A stretch of DNA of 64,000 nt from Isoetes taiwanensis (GCA_021234155.1 JAJEKV010000068.1:1-64000), one strand, 5' to 3'; shown: positions 1 to 12,255, counted from the stretch's first letter. Notes: generated by a model not told the origin, from the sequence alone. Program-made: numbers and translations.

Positions 1-1437
1 TCTCTTCTTTCTCCTCTCTCTTCCTGTCTCTCCATCTCCTCTCTCTCCTCTCTCTATCTCCTCCCCTCTCTCCCTCCTCTCTCTCTCCCTCTCTCTCTCC
101 CTCTCTCTTGCCCCCCTTTGTCTTTCCTCTTTTTTACTCTCTCTCCTCTCTCCTCTCTTGTCTCTCCTCTCTCTCTCCTCTCTCTCCTTTCTCTCTCCTC
201 TCCTTTCTTCTTTCCCTCTCTCCCTCCTCCTCCTCTCCCCTGTCTCTATCTTTCTCTCTCTCTTCTTTCTCTTTCCTCTTCCTTGCTCTCTCTCCTCTCT
301 CTCCACCTCTCTCTTCTTTCCCCTCTCTCTCTCTCTCTCCTCTCTCTCTCCCTCTTCCTTTCTTCTCTCTCTTCTCTCTCCTCCCTCCTCTCTTTCTCTC
401 TCCTCTTCTCTTTTCTTTCTCTCTCTCTTCCCTCTCTCCCTCTCCCTCTCTTCTCTCTCTCTCCTCTCTCTCCTTTGTCTCTCCTCTCCTCTCCCTTGCT
501 CTCTCCTCTCTCCTCTCTCTTCCATCCTTCTTCTCTCTCTTCTCTCTCCTCCCCTGCTCCTTCTCTCCTCTCTCTCTATCTTTCTCTCCCTCTTCCCTCT
601 CATCTCTCTCCTCTCTTTCTTTCTCCTCTCCTCTCTCTCATCTCTCTTCTTTCCCCCTCTCTCCCTCTCTCTTCCCTCTTCCTTTCTCTCTCTTCTCTCC
701 CTCCCCTCTTCCCTCTTCCCTCCTCTCCTCTCTTCTCTCTCTCTCCTCTCTCTCCTCTCTCCTCCTCTCCTCTCCTCTCTCCCTCTCTCCTCTCTCCTCT
801 CTCTCTTCCTCTCTCTCTCCTCTCTCTCTTTCTCTCCCTCTCTCTATCTCCTCTCTCCTCTCTCCCCCTCTCTCCCTCCTCCTCCTCCCTCCTCCCTCCT
901 CTCTCCTCTCCTATCTCTCCCCTCTCTCTCTCTCCTATCTCCCTTCTCTCTCCTTTCTCTCCCTCTCCCTATTTCTCTCCTCTCTCTCTCTCTTCTCCCC
1001 TCTCCTCTCTCTCTCCCTTCTCTCTCTCTTTTTCTCTTTCTCTCTCTCCTCTCTCCTCCCTCCTCTCCTCTCTTAGACTCCTCTCTCCTCTCTCCCTCTC
1101 CTCTCTCTCCTCTCTCCTCTCTCCTCTCCTCTCTCTCTCTCCCCTCCTCTCTCTTTCTCCCTCTCTCCTCTCTCCTGTCTCTCTCCTCTCTCCATATCTC
1201 CCTTTTCTCTATCTCCCATTTCTCCCTCTCTCTCTATTTTCTCCCCTCTCTCTCTACCTTTCTCTCTCTTTTCTATTTCTCTCTCTCCTCCTCTCTCTTC
1301 TCTTCTCCTCTCTCTCTATTTCTCCCCCTCTCTCTTTCTCTTTCTCTCTCCTTTCTATTTTCTCTCTCTCCCTTCTTCTCCCTCCCTCTCTTCTTTCTCC
1401 TCTCCTTTCTCCTCTCCTATCTCTTCTCTCTCTCTAA
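1..1437 (+). repeat. Polypyrimidine (CT-rich) tract
   Basis: Almost pure C/T sequence made of irregular CTCT, CCTC and TTCT runs, continuing from beyond the window edge. It creates long Ser/Leu/Pro/Phe open frames in all three forward frames and Arg/Glu frames on the other strand. These are composition artefacts, not genes. Such tracts can form H-DNA triplexes. Confidence 0.95.
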
Positions 1438-1442
1438 GCTTC

Positions 1443-1470
1443 ATTCTAGAACATTCTAGAAGGTTCTAGG
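1443..1470. promoter_or_regulatory. Heat-shock-element-like block, short unit 1
   Basis: The core TTCTAGAACATTCTAGAA followed by GGTTC gives five consecutive alternating TTC/GAA modules at exact 5-bp pitch. This is the binding-site architecture of trimeric heat shock factors. The block sits just after the CT tract and about 85 bp before a tRNA-like A box. Confidence 0.6.
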
Positions 1471-1551
1471 ATCATCAAGGCTTTAATTAACCAAAAATTT
1501 CCTTTGCTTCTCCTTAACTAAGCATGGGTTCCTATTCTTTCAAGAAAAGAC

Positions 1552-1735
1552 TGGTTGGTCTGGTGGTAAGGGTGGGGTTTCCCCTTCTCCTCTCAAGTCA
1601 TTTCTAAAACAAAAATTTTGTCCTCTCTTGGGGCTTTTGAGAGCCAAGGCCTTTCCTCCTCCTCTCCAAGCCTCGTGGCGCCTCCTTAACTCCCTCTTCC
1701 TCTGTGTAGAATAAATCTCCTCCTCAAAACTCACT
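1552..1735 (+). repeat. tRNA-like short repeat head, degenerate copy
   Basis: TGGTCTGGTGGTAAGG resembles the A box of plant tRNA-Gly. The B-box position (near 1,595) is damaged compared with the copy at 15,085. The downstream body (AAATTTTGTCC..., then GGGCTTTTGAGAGCCAAGGCC) matches the other units. CT sequence starts again near 1,735. Confidence 0.6.
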
Positions 1736-2532
1736 CCTCTCTCCTTTCTCTCTCTCCTTCTTTCCCTCTCTCCCCTCTCTCTTCCCTCTTCCAAAAACTC
1801 TTCTCTCTCTCCCTCTCCTTCTCCCCTCTTCCCTCCTCTCTCCTCTCTTCTCTCCTCTCTCCTCTCTCTCTCCCCTCTCTCCTCTCTCCTCTTCCTCTCC
1901 TCCTCTCTCTCCTCTCTCTCCTCTCTCTCTCTTCTATCTTTCCCTCTCTCTCTCTCTTCTCCCCTCTCTCTATCTCCTCTCTCCCTCTCTCCCTCTCCCC
2001 CTCCCCTCCTCCCTCCTCCCTCCTCTCTCTCTCCTATCTCTCCCCTCTCTCTATCTCCTATCTCTCTCCTTTCTCTATCTCCTATTTCTCTCCTCTCTCT
2101 CTATTTCTCTCCTCTCTCTCTACCTTTCTCTCTCTTTTCTATTTCTCTCCCTCCTCTCTCTCTCCTCCCTCTCCTCTCTTCTTATCTATTTTTCTCCCCT
2201 CTCCCCTCTCCCCATCCTCTCCTCTCTCCTCTCTCTCTCTCCTCTCTCTCTCCTCTGTTCTCCTTTCTCCCTCTCTTCTCCTATCTCTCTCCCTCTCTCC
2301 TCTCCCTGTTTCTCTATCTCCCATTTCTCTCCTCTCTCTCTATTTCTCCCCTCTCTCTCTACCTTTCTTTTCTCTTTTTAGGCTATTTCTCTCTCTCCCT
2401 CCTCTCTCTTCTCTCTCCTCTCTCTCTATTTTGAGCCTCTCTAAGTTTCTCTCCTTTTCTATTTCTCTCTCTTCTCTTCTCCCCTCCTCTCTCTTCTCTC
2501 CTCCTCTCTCCCTCCCCTCTCTTCTCTCTCTA
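1736..2532 (+). repeat. Polypyrimidine tract, short unit 1
   Basis: CT-rich tract with a few interruptions such as TTTTTAGGC near 2,376. No gene is present; the predicted frames are composition artefacts. Confidence 0.93.
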
Positions 2533-2537
2533 GCTTC

Positions 2538-2565
2538 ATTCTAGAACATTCTAGAAGGTTCTAGG
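2538..2565. promoter_or_regulatory. Heat-shock-element-like block, short unit 2
   Basis: An exact second copy of the five-module block at 1,443, with TTCTAGAACATTCTAGAA and then GGTTC in phase. The spacing between these two blocks is 1,095 bp, so these two units lack the subrepeat array found in the 3.1-kb units. Confidence 0.6.
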
Positions 2566-2653
2566 ATCATCAAGGCTTTTAATTAAACAAAGGAATTTCC
2601 CTTTGCCCCAGCCTTAACTAAGCATGGACTTCCTATTCTTTCAAAAGAAAGGC

Positions 2654-2940
2654 TGGTTGGTCTAGTGGTAAGGGTGGGGGTTTGGGGGGGCAATGTCTTA
2701 ATTTTCAATCACCATGGTAAAGCAAAAATTTTGTCCAAAACTTGGGAGCTTTTGAGAGGCCAAGGGCCCTTATACATACTCTCAACTCTTTGTCTCCTCC
2801 TTACCCTCTCCTCTCTCTCTTCTCTCTCCCTCTTCCGTCGATGGGGTTTCTCTCCTCTCTCTCTCCCTCCGCTCTCCACTCACCCTCTCCTCTTTCTCTC
2901 AACTATTTCTTTATTCAATTAGACTAGAAAACTCCCGGCT
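2654..2940 (+). repeat. tRNA-like short repeat, short unit 2
   Basis: The A box TGGTCTAGTGGTA at 2,658-2,670 is intact. The B box is degenerate (region 2,700-2,720). The body includes AAAATTTTGTCC, GGGAGCTTTTGAGAGGCCAA and an end with TTAGACTAGAAAA near 2,920, as in the other copies. Confidence 0.65.
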
Positions 2941-2944
2941 CGGC

Positions 2945-3849
2945 GGCCAATCTTTCCCTCAACCTCCCTTTCCTCTCCTCATCTCTTCTCCTATCCTCCC
3001 GTTTCTCTCCTCCTGCTTCTCTCCTCTCTCTCCCTTTCCCTCTCTCCCCTTCCTCTTTCTCTCTTTCTCTCTCCTCCTATCCTCTTGCCTCTCTTCCATT
3101 ATAAAGCCCCCTTGAAACTTTTATGACCCCTTCCCTTTTTCTGTTTAATAAATCTCCCATCTCTCTCTCCTCTCTCCTCTCTCTTGCTCTCTCCCTCTCT
3201 CAAACTCCTCTCTCTTCTTCTCCTCTCTATTCCTCTTCCTCTCTACTATTTATTCTCTCCCTCTTCTCTCCTTTTTCTCTTTTCCATACTCCTTCTCTCT
3301 TCTCTCTTCTCCTTTTTTACATCTCTCTTTCTCTCTCTCCTTTCTTTTCTCTCTCTCCCCTCTCTCTTTTTCTCTGTTTTTCTCTCTTCTCTCTCTTCTT
3401 CTCTATTCTCTCTCCTCTCTCTCCTCCTCTTCTCTTCTCTCTCCTCCCCTTTCTTGTCCCTCCTCCCCCTTTGCATCTCTCTCTCCCATCTTCTCTCTCC
3501 TCTCTTTCTTCTCTCTCTCTCTCTTCTCTCTCTTTCTCTTTCCCCTCCTCTCTCATCTCTCTCTCTCTCTCTCTCTCCTCTCCTCCCTCTCCTCTCTCCT
3601 CCCCCTTTTCTCTTCTCTTTCTCCTTCTTCTCCCTTTCTCTCTCCCCTCTCTTCTCTTCCCCTTCTCTTCCTCTTCCGGTCTCTCTCTTCCCTTTTTCCA
3701 TCTCTCTCTCTCTCCCTCTATTTCTCCCCTCTTTTCTCTATCTTTCTCTTTCTTCTCTATTTCTCTCTCTCTCTCATCTCCTCTGTCTTCTCTCTCTCTC
3801 TCTCTCTCTCTCCTCTTCCCCTCTCCTTTCCTCTCTCTTCCTCTCTCTA
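2945..3849 (+). repeat. Polypyrimidine tract
   Basis: CT-rich tract between the tRNA-like repeat and the first full 3.1-kb unit. Overlapping forward and reverse open frames here reflect composition only. Confidence 0.93.
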
Positions 3850-4224
3850 AAGTATTATTCATAAGGACCTACTTGTCACCTACTACCATGGGAACTCCAT
3901 ATACACACATGCCCTTCTACCAATTCTAAAGTATCACTCATGAGAAGAACACTACCAATTCCAAAGTATCACCTATGAGGATCTTACTCACATCTATTAC
4001 CTTTGCATGGTATTTCCTTAGTCTTATTCACACATTTGCTCAACCCTCTATTTCATTATCAACAAAGTATCATTCATGAGTAACATACTCACACATGCCC
4101 ATGAGGGTCACATCTACTATCTCTACTAACAATTCTAAAGTATGTCAATTCTAAAAGTATCACCCATGTGAAACACACACACCCATCATACCCATCACAC
4201 TTACTATCAATTCCAAAGTATCAT

Positions 4225-5678
4225 CTTCAGAATATTCTATTTTGAGCATTTGCAAGGTTTCAAAAACTTTCTACTTTTAGGCGAGGTGCTTCTAGAGCAT
4301 AGGTGGTTTGCCCTATAGCATCTAGAACACCCTAGAACATTCTATTTTGAGTTTTTGCAAAGTTTTTTGATGAACTTTTACGTTTTTAGGACTACGTTAC
4401 TTTCTATTTTTTAGAATGAGATGCCTACCCTAGAGCATGGTAGAAACATTCTAGGACATTCTATTTGAGTTTTTACAAAGTTTAAGCAAACTTTCTATTT
4501 TTAGACTAAAGCTTTCTATTCTTAAACTAGGGGTGCTTACCTTTGAACATACGCAACATTCCGTGGTGAATTCTATTTTGAGCATTTGCAAAGTTTCCAA
4601 AAAACTTTCTATTTTTGGATTGAGGTGTTTACCCATGAGCATCCCTCCCAACATTCGAGAACATTCTATTTTGAGCATTTGCAAAGTCTTAAAAACTTTT
4701 TATTTTTAGACTGAAACTTTCTATTTTTAGGCTGGGTGCTTACCATGAGCACCTACAAAGTATTATTCATGAGTAACATACTCATACATGCCCATGAGGG
4801 CACAATTCTAAAAAATATGTCAATTCTAAAGTATCACCCATGTGATGCTTCGCACATTACCCCATTATACCAATTTCAAAGTATCACCTCGAAATATTCT
4901 ATTTTGAGCATTTGCAAAGGTTTCAAAACTTTTTATTTTTAGGCTGAGGTGCTTCTAGAGCATAGGTGGTTGCCCTATAGCATTTGGAACATTCTAAAAC
5001 ATTCTATTTTGAGTTTTACAAAGTTTTTATAGAACTTTTTTGTTTTTTACTACCTTATTTTCTATTTTTAGGCCCAGGATGCTTACCTTAGAGCATCTGA
5101 AACATTCTAGGACATTCTATTTGAGTTTTTACATTTTTTAGACTAAAACTTTCTATTTTAGATTGGGTGCTTCTACATCCCATTCTAGAACATTCTATTT
5201 TGAGCATTTGCAAAGTTTCAAAAAACTTTCTATTTTTGATTGAGGTGTTTACCTTTGAGCATCTCGCAACATTCGAAACATTCTATTTTGAGCATTTGCA
5301 AAGTCTTAAAAACTTTCTATTTTTAGACTGAAACTTCCTATTTTTTTTTAGGCTGGTGCTTACCATGAGCACACGGAACGTCCACAATATTCTATTTTGA
5401 GCATTTGTAAAGTTTCAAAAAACTTTCTATTTTTTAGGCTGAGGTGCTTACCATGAGTATTTGGAACATTCGAACATTCTATTTTGAGCATTTGCAAAGT
5501 TTCAAAAACTTTCTATTTTTTAGACTGAAACTTTCTATTTTTTAGTGAGGTGCTTACCCATGGCATACTGGAACATCACAACATTCTATTTTGAGCATTT
5601 GCAAAGTTTCAAAAACTTCTATTTTTTGGTTTTAAAACTTTCTATTTTTTAGTTGGGGTGCTTACCCATGGAGCATCT
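4225..5678 (+). repeat. HSE-bearing subrepeat array, unit A
   Basis: About ten copies of a 90-120 bp subrepeat. Each has TTCTATTTTGAGCATTTGC, then AAAGTTTCAAAAAACTTTC, then a TTTTTAG-GAGGTGCTTACC segment and a GAACATTC-type HSE core. Internal ATG frames of 60-80 codons exist only because the subrepeat is open in one frame. No gene is supported. Confidence 0.88.
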
Positions 5679-5730
5679 GGAACAATCTAGAACATTCAGA
5701 GTTTCTAGAACATTCTAGAACATCTAGAGT
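5679..5730. promoter_or_regulatory. Heat-shock-element-like long block, unit A
   Basis: Equivalent of the 55-bp phased block at 14,918, with small losses (ACATTCAGAGTTTCTAG in place of ACATTCCAAGAGATTCTAG). The core TTCTAGAACATTCTAGAA is intact. Confidence 0.55.
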
Positions 5731-5786
5731 ATCCTTGAATTAAGGGGCCCTCCTTAACTATGCATGGGTTCTATTATTTTTAGAAA

Positions 5787-6050
5787 AGCTGGTTGGTCTC
5801 TAGTGGTAAGGGTCACTCTTGGGGGCAATGTCAGGGGTTTAGTCCATGGTAAACCAAAAATTTTGTCCACCAAACTTGGGAGCTTTTGAGGCCAAGCCCG
5901 CCTGGGGCGATCTCTTCACCATTCCTCGTGGGCTCCTCTTCAAACTTTCCCCCTCGGATACCCATGTCCTCCCTCTTCCACAATATTCTATTTTCCACTC
6001 TTTTCCCTCAAAAACTTTCTCTTTTAGACCTTTCTCTAAAACTCTCTCTC
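5787..6050 (+). repeat. tRNA-like short repeat, unit A
   Basis: The A box GGTCTCTAGTGGTAAGGG (5,794-5,811) has a 2-base insertion. The B-box region GGGTTTAGTCC lies near 5,836-5,846. The body AAATTTTGTCCACC and GGGAGCTTTTGAGGCCAAG follows, then the CT tract. Confidence 0.6.
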
Positions 6051-6936
6051 TCGGAACATTCTCTCTCTTTCTACTTTCATTTCTCTCCTCTCTCTAAACT
6101 CCCTTTCTCTCTCTCTCTCTTTCCCTTTTTAGACTTCTCTCTCCTCTCTCCTCTCTCTCTTCCTCTCTCTCTATTTCTTCTCTCTCTTTTAAAGTCTCTC
6201 CTCTCTCCTCTTTTTTCTCTCCTCTCTCCTCTCTCTTCTCCCCTCCCTGTCTCTCCTCTCTCCATTTTAGAACATTCCTCTTTTTCCTCTTCTCTCTTCC
6301 TCTCTCTCTTCTCTTAAATTCTCTCTCTTCTCTCTCCCTCTCATGGATTTCTCTCCCCTTCTTTTGTCTCTTCCTCCTCTCCCTTCCTCCCTTTTTCTTC
6401 TCTCCTCTTTCCTCTCTCTCCGTTTTCTCCCCCTCCTCCTTTCTCTCTCCTCTCTCTCTCTTCTCTCTCTCTCTCCCTTCTCTCGTCTCTCTATTCTCTC
6501 TCCTCTCTCTTCTCTCTATTCTCTCTCCTCCTCTCTCTTCTCTCTCCTCCTTTCTTGTCCCTCCTCTCTCCCCCTTTGCATCTCTCCTCTCCCATCTTCT
6601 CTCTCCTCTCTTTCTTCTCTCTTCTCTCTTCTCTCTCTTTTTCTCTTTCCCTCCTCTCTTTCATCTCTCTCTCTCTCTCTCTCCTCTCTTGTCCTCTCTC
6701 CTCTCCCCTCTTCCTTCTCTCTCTTCTCCTTCTTCTCCCCTTTCTCTCTCTCCTCTCTTCTCTTCCTCTCTCTCTCTTCCCTTTTTCCATCTCTCTCCCT
6801 CTCCCTCTATTTCTCCCCTCTTTCTCTATCTTTCTCTTTCTTCTCTATTTCTCTCTCTCTCATCTCTCTCTCTTCTCTCTCCTCTCTCTCTCCTCTCTCT
6901 TCCCTCTCTCCTTTCTCTCTCTTCCCTCTCTCTAAA
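6050..6936 (+). repeat. Polypyrimidine tract, unit A
   Basis: CT-rich tract with a few interruptions (TTTTAGAC, TTTTAAAG). No gene. Confidence 0.92.
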
Positions 6937-7314
6937 GTGTATTATTCATAAGGAGCCTACTTACCCTACTACCATGGAACTCCATATACACACATGCCCT
7001 ACTACCAATTCTAAAGTATCACTCCTGAGAAAGAACACTACCAATTCCAAAGTATCACCTATGAGGATCTTACTCACATCTATTGCCTTTGCATGGTATT
7101 TCCGCAGTCTTATTCACACATCTTTCTCTCAACCCTCTATTTCATTATCAACAAAGTATCATTCATGAGTAACATACTCACACATGCCCATGAGGTCACA
7201 TCTACTATCTCTACTAACAATTCTAAAGTATGTCAATTCTAAAGTATCACCCATGTGAAGCTTACACACACCCATCATACCCATCACACTTACTATCAAT
7301 TCCAAAGTATCATC

Positions 7315-8753
7315 TTGAATATTCTATTTTGAGCATTTGCAAAGTTTCAAGAAACTTTCTACTTTTAGGCTGAGGTGCTTCTAGAGCATAGGTGGTTGCC
7401 CTATAGCATCTAGAACACCCTAGAACATTCTATTTTGAGTTTTGCAAAGTTTTAGCGAACTTTTTTCTTTTCAGACTCACCGTACTTTTCTATTTTTAGA
7501 ATGAGATGCCTACCCTAGAGCATCTGAAACATTCTAGGACATTCTATTTGAGTTTTACAAAGTTTAAGCAAACTTTCTATTTTTTAGACTAAAACTTTCT
7601 ATTCTTAAACTGAGGTGCTTACCTTTGAACATCCTGTAACATTCGAGAAAATTCTATTTTGAGCATTTTGCAAAGTTTCCAAAACTTTTCTATTTTGGAT
7701 TGAGGTGTTTACCATGAGCATCTGCAACATTCGAAACATTCTATTTTGAGCATTTGCAAAGTCTTAAAAAACTTTTTATTTTTAGGCCGAAACTTTCTAT
7801 TTTTTAGGCTCTCTGCTTACCCATGAGCACCTACAAAGTATTATTCATGAGTAACATACTCATACATGCCCATGAGGCACAATTCTAAAAGTATGTCAAT
7901 TCTAAAAGTATCACCCATGTGATGCTTACGCACACCCATTATACCAATTTCAAAGTATCACCTCCAGAATATTCTATTTTGAGCATTTGCAAGGTTTCAA
8001 GAAACTTTTTATTTTTAGAATGAGGTGCTTCTAGAGCATAGGTGGTTGCCCTATAGCATTTGGAACATTCTAGAACATTCTATTTTGAGTTTTTGCAAAG
8101 TTTTATCAAACTTTTTTTTTTTTAGAATACCTTATTTTCTATTTTTAGAATGAGATGCTTACCTTAGAGCATCTGAAACATTCTAGGACATTCTATTTGA
8201 GTTTTTACATTTTTAGACTAAAGCTTTCTATTTTTAGATTGGCATCTACACCATTCCAGAACATTCTATTTTGAGCATTTGCAAAGTTTCAAAAAACTTT
8301 CTATTTTTGGATTGAGGTGTTTACCCATGAGCATCTGCAACATTCCAGAACATTCTATTTTGAGCATTTGCAAAGTCTTAAAAAACTTTCTATTTTTAGA
8401 CTGAAACTTCCTATTTTTAGACTGAGGTGCTTACCCATGAGCACCTGGAACATTCCACAATATTCTATTTTGAGTATTTGCAAAGTTTCAAAAAACTTTC
8501 TATTTTTAGGCTATCTCCTGCTTACCCATGAGTATTTGGAACATTCGAACATTCTATTTTGAGCATTTGCAAAGTTTCAAAAAACTTTCTATTTTTAGAC
8601 TGAAAACTTTCTATTTTTAGGTTCCTGCTTACCCATGAGCACACTCCTATTCCAACATTCTATTTTGAGCATTTGCAAAGTTTCAAAAAAACTTCTATTT
8701 TTTGAATTTGAAACTTTCTATTTTTAGACTGAGGTGCTTACCCATGGGCACCT
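7315..8753 (+). repeat. HSE-bearing subrepeat array, unit B
   Basis: Same subrepeat as in unit A. HSE cores recur every 90-120 bp, for example at 8,338-8,352 (CAACATTCCAGAACATTC). No gene. Confidence 0.88.
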
Positions 8754-8808
8754 GGAACAATCTAGAACATTCCAAGAGATTCTAGAACATTCTAGAACAT
8801 CCTAGAGT
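8754..8808. promoter_or_regulatory. Heat-shock-element-like 55-bp block, unit B
   Basis: Eleven consecutive pentamers in phase, alternating GAA-type and TTC-type. Seven are perfect nGAAn or nTTCn. The other four (AATCT, AAGAG, ATCCT, AGAGT) deviate. The strongest part is TTCTAGAACATTCTAGAA at 8,780-8,797. The A box of the tRNA-like repeat starts 70 bp downstream. Confidence 0.65.
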
Positions 8809-8874
8809 ATCCTTGAATTAATTAGGCCCCAGCCTTAACTATGCATGGAGTTCCTATTATTTTAAGAAAAGACT

Positions 8875-9170
8875 GGTTGGTCTAGTGGTAGGGTGGGGGT
8901 TTGGGGGCAATGTCGGGGGTTCAAGTCCACTGGCAAACCAAAAAAATTTTGTCCACCAAACTTGGGGAGCTTTTTGAGAGGCCAAGGCCCACGGGCCCTT
9001 TCGGATCAAGCCATGTTGGCGCATCCTCCCACCGTCGATGGGGCGTGGAAGGCAATGAGCAGAACTCCTATTTGACTCACTCTACTCACTCACTCATTTT
9101 GAGACTCACTCACTCCGCAGGCGGGACCTTTTTTCTTTATTATAATAGACTAGAAAAGGGCCGGCGGCGG
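8875..9170 (+). repeat. tRNA-like short repeat, unit B
   Basis: A box TGGTCTAGTGGTA at 8,878-8,890 and B box GGTTCAAGTCC at 8,919-8,929, spaced as in a tRNA gene. The body has AAATTTTGTCCACCAAAC, GAGAGGCCAAGGCCC and an end near TAGACTAGAAAAGG (about 9,145). The cloverleaf is poor, so this is a SINE-like head, not a tRNA gene. Confidence 0.75.
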
Positions 9171-9263
9171 ATGACCCTTTTCTTTTATTTATTTCTATCG
9201 GCTTATTATCCAAAGGAAACTATTTTGGGAACTCCCTAAAATGCGGGCCCACCCGCGTGCCCT

Positions 9264-10028
9264 ATCTCCCTCTCTCCTCTCTTCTCTCTCTTCTCTCCTC
9301 TCTCTCCTCTTTCTCTTATAGGCGGGCCCTTTTCTTTTACACCATTCCTCCTCTCGCCGACCTCGGTTTTTCCCCTCCTCTGGACCAGCCCTCCCTTCTT
9401 TTTGTAGTATTCCTCGGCTCTTTGGACCTCAGGAACTCCTTTATTCGATTTGGACCCCATTAGCACTTTTCTCCCTTCCCTTTTTCTACCATCTCTCTCT
9501 CTCTCTCTCCTTTCTCTTTCTCTCTCTCTCTCCCTTCTCTCTGTGCTCTCTTCTCTCTCTCCTCTCTTTCTCTCTCCTCTCTCTCCTCTCCTCCTCCTCT
9601 CTCTTCTCTCTCCTCCCTTTCTTGTCCCTCCTCTCTCCCTTTGCATCTCTTCTCCCATCTTCTCTCTCCTCTCTTTCTTCTCTCTTCTCTCTTCTCTCTT
9701 TTTTCTCTTTCCCTCCTCTCTGTCATCTCTCTCTTCTCTCTCTCCTCTCTCTATCTCTCCTCCTCTCCTCTCTCCTTTTTCCTTCTCTCTCTTCTCCTTC
9801 TTCTCCCTTTCTCTCTCTCTCCCTCTCTCTCTTCCCTCTTCTCTCTCTCTCTTCCCTTTTTTTCCATCTCTCTCTCCTCTCCTCTCTTCTTTCTCCCCTC
9901 TTTCTCTATCTTTCTCTTTCTTCTCTATTTCTCTCTCTCTCATCTCCTCTCTCCTCTTCTCTCTCCTCTCTCCTCTATCTTTCTCTCCTCTCTCTTTCCT
10001 CTCTCCTTTCTCTCTCTTCCCTCTCTCT
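9264..10028 (+). repeat. Polypyrimidine tract, unit B
   Basis: CT-rich sequence at 9,264-9,320 and 9,465-10,028, separated by a mixed segment with CTTTTACACCATTCCTC and a short GC-rich stretch that recurs in unit C. No gene. Confidence 0.9.
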
Positions 10029-10409
10029 AAAGTATTATTCATAAGGAGCCTACTTACACCTACTACCATGGAACTCCATATACACACATGCCCTACTACC
10101 CTCTTCTAAAGTATCACTCATGAGAAGAACACTACCAATTCCAAAGTATCACCTATGAGGATCTTACTCACATCTATTGCCTTTGCATGGTATTTCCGCA
10201 GGTCTTATTCACACATCTTTGCTCAACCCTCTATTTCATTATCAACAAAGTATCATTCATGAGTAACATACTCACACATGCCCATGAGGTCACATCTACT
10301 ATCTCTACTAACAATTCTAAAGTATGTCAATTCTAAAGTATCACCCATGTGAAGCTTACACACACCCATCATACCCATCACACTTACTATCAATTCCAAA
10401 GTATCATCT

Positions 10410-11850
10410 TCAGAATATTCTATTTTGAGCATTTGCAAGGTTTCAAGAAACTTTCTACTTTTAGACTGAGGTGCTTCTAGAGCATAGGTGGTTGCCCTAT
10501 AGCATCTAGAACACCCTAGAACATTCTATTTTGAGTTTTTTTGCAAAGTTTTAGCGAACTTTTCTGTTTTTGACTCTCCGGTACTTTCTATTTTTTAGAA
10601 TGAGATGCCTACCCTAGAGCATCTGAAACATTCTAGGACATTCTATTTGAGTTTTTACAAAGTTTAAACAAACTTTCTATTTTTAGACTAAAACTTTCTA
10701 TTCTTAAACCGAGGTGCTTACCTTTGAACATCAAATAACATTCGAAAATTCTATTTTGAGCATTTGCAAAGTTTCCAAAACTTTCTATTTTTTGGATTGA
10801 GGTGTTTACCCATGAGCATCGCAACATTCGAGAACATTCTATTTTGAGCATTTGCAAAGTCTTAAAAAACTTTTTATTTTTAGATTTGAAACTTTCTATT
10901 TTTAGGCGAGGTGCTTACCCATGAGCACCTACAAAGTATTATTCATGAGTAACATACTCATACATGCCCATGAGGCACAATTCTAAAGTATGTCAATTCT
11001 AAAGTATCACCCATGTGATGCTTACGCACACCCATTATACCAATTTCAAAGTATCACCTCCAGAATATTCTATTTTGAGCATTTGCAAGGTTTCAAGAAA
11101 CTTTTTTATTTTTTATTTGAGGTGCTTCTAGAGCATAGGTGGTTGCCCTATAGCATTTGGAACATTCTAAAACATTCTATTTTGAGTTTTTACAAAGTTT
11201 TAGCAAACTTTTTTGTTTTTAGACTACCTTATTTTCTATTTTTAGACTGAGATGCTTACCTTAGAGCATCTGAAACATTCTAGGACATTCTATTTGAGTT
11301 TTTACATTTTTAGACTAAAGCTTTCTATTTTTAGATTGGCATCTACACCATTCTAGAACATTCTATTTTGAGCATTTGCAAAGTTTCAAAAAACTTTCTA
11401 TTTTTGGATTGAGGTGTTTACCCATGAGCATCTGCAACATTCCAGAACATTCTATTTTGAGCATTTGCAAAGTCTTAAAAAACTTTCTATTTTTAGACTG
11501 AAACTTCCTATTTTTAGACTGAGGTGCTTATCCATGAGCACCTGGAACATTCCACAATATTCTATTTTGAGTATTTGTAAAGTTTCAAAAAACTTTCTAT
11601 TTTTAGACTGAGGTGCTTACCCATGAGTATTTGGAACATTCCAGAACATTCTATTTTGAGCATTTGCAAAGTTTCAAAAAAACTCTATTTTTAGACTGAA
11701 ACTTTCTATTTTTAGACTGAGGTGCTTACCCATGAGCACCTGGAACATTCCAGAACATTCTATTTTGAGCATTTGCAAAGTTTCAAAAAACTTCTATTTT
11801 TGGACTGAAACTTTCTATTTTTAGACTGAGGTGCTTACCCATGGGCACCT
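10410..11850 (+). repeat. HSE-bearing subrepeat array, unit C
   Basis: Same subrepeat family. Clean copies at 11,350-11,850 show TTCTATTTTGAGCATTTGC, AAAGTTTCAAAAAAC and TTTTTAGACTGAGGTGCTTA in each repeat, with GGAACATTCCAGAACATTC cores. No gene. Confidence 0.88.
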
Positions 11851-11905
11851 GGAACAATCTAGAACATTCCAAGAGATTCTAGAACATTCTAGAACATCCT
11901 AGAGT
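11851..11905. promoter_or_regulatory. Heat-shock-element-like 55-bp block, unit C
   Basis: Identical to the blocks at 8,754 and 14,918: eleven phased pentamers with TTCTAGAACATTCTAGAA at the centre-right. The A box lies 70 bp downstream. Confidence 0.65.
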
Positions 11906-11970
11906 ATCCTTGAATTAATTAGGCCCCAGCCTTAACTATGCATGGAGTTCCTATTATTTTAAGAAAAGAC

Positions 11971-12255
11971 TGGTTGGTCTAGTGGTAGGGTGGGGGTTTG
12001 GGGGCAATGTCCGGGGTTGAGTCCACAGCAAACCAAAAATTTTGTCCACCAAACTTGGGAGCTTTTGAGAGGCCAAGGCCCCCCCGCGATCGAGATCAAA
12101 CCCGCGTGGCGCATCCTCCACCGTCGATGGATGGGCATGGAAGGCAGAGCGAGCAGACTCACTCCACTACTCACTATACTCACTCACTCACTCCACTATT
12201 TCACTCACTCCTGAGGCCGGGCGGCTTTTGAAGCTTTATAATAGACTAGAAAAAC
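11971..12255 (+). repeat. tRNA-like short repeat, unit C
   Basis: A box TGGTCTAGTGGTA at 11,975-11,987; B box GGGGTTGAGTCC at 12,013-12,024, with one base changed from the consensus. The body matches unit B and ends near TAGACTAGAAAAACC. Confidence 0.7.

Larger units (their letters stand above)
3850..6936 (+). repeat. Macrosatellite unit A
   Basis: First full unit. The leader carries short direct repeats of the form CCAATTCTAAAGTATCACxCATGAG (3,850-4,225). The subrepeat array (4,225-5,678), the HSE block, the tRNA-like repeat and a CT tract (about 6,050-6,936) follow. Compared with the unit at 13,103 this copy has many small changes at CTG, CAG and CCC sites. Confidence 0.9.
6937..10028 (+). 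repeat. Macrosatellite unit B
   Basis: Second full unit, same order of modules as unit A. Subrepeats run about 7,315-8,753, the HSE block is at 8,754-8,808, the tRNA-like repeat at 8,875-9,170 and the CT tract from about 9,264 to 10,028 with an interruption of GC-richer sequence at 9,320-9,470. Confidence 0.9.

Noticed and set aside
108-1459. Three long overlapping Ser/Leu/Pro frames
   Set aside because: All forward frames are open because the DNA is C/T only. Composition artefact, not protein coding.
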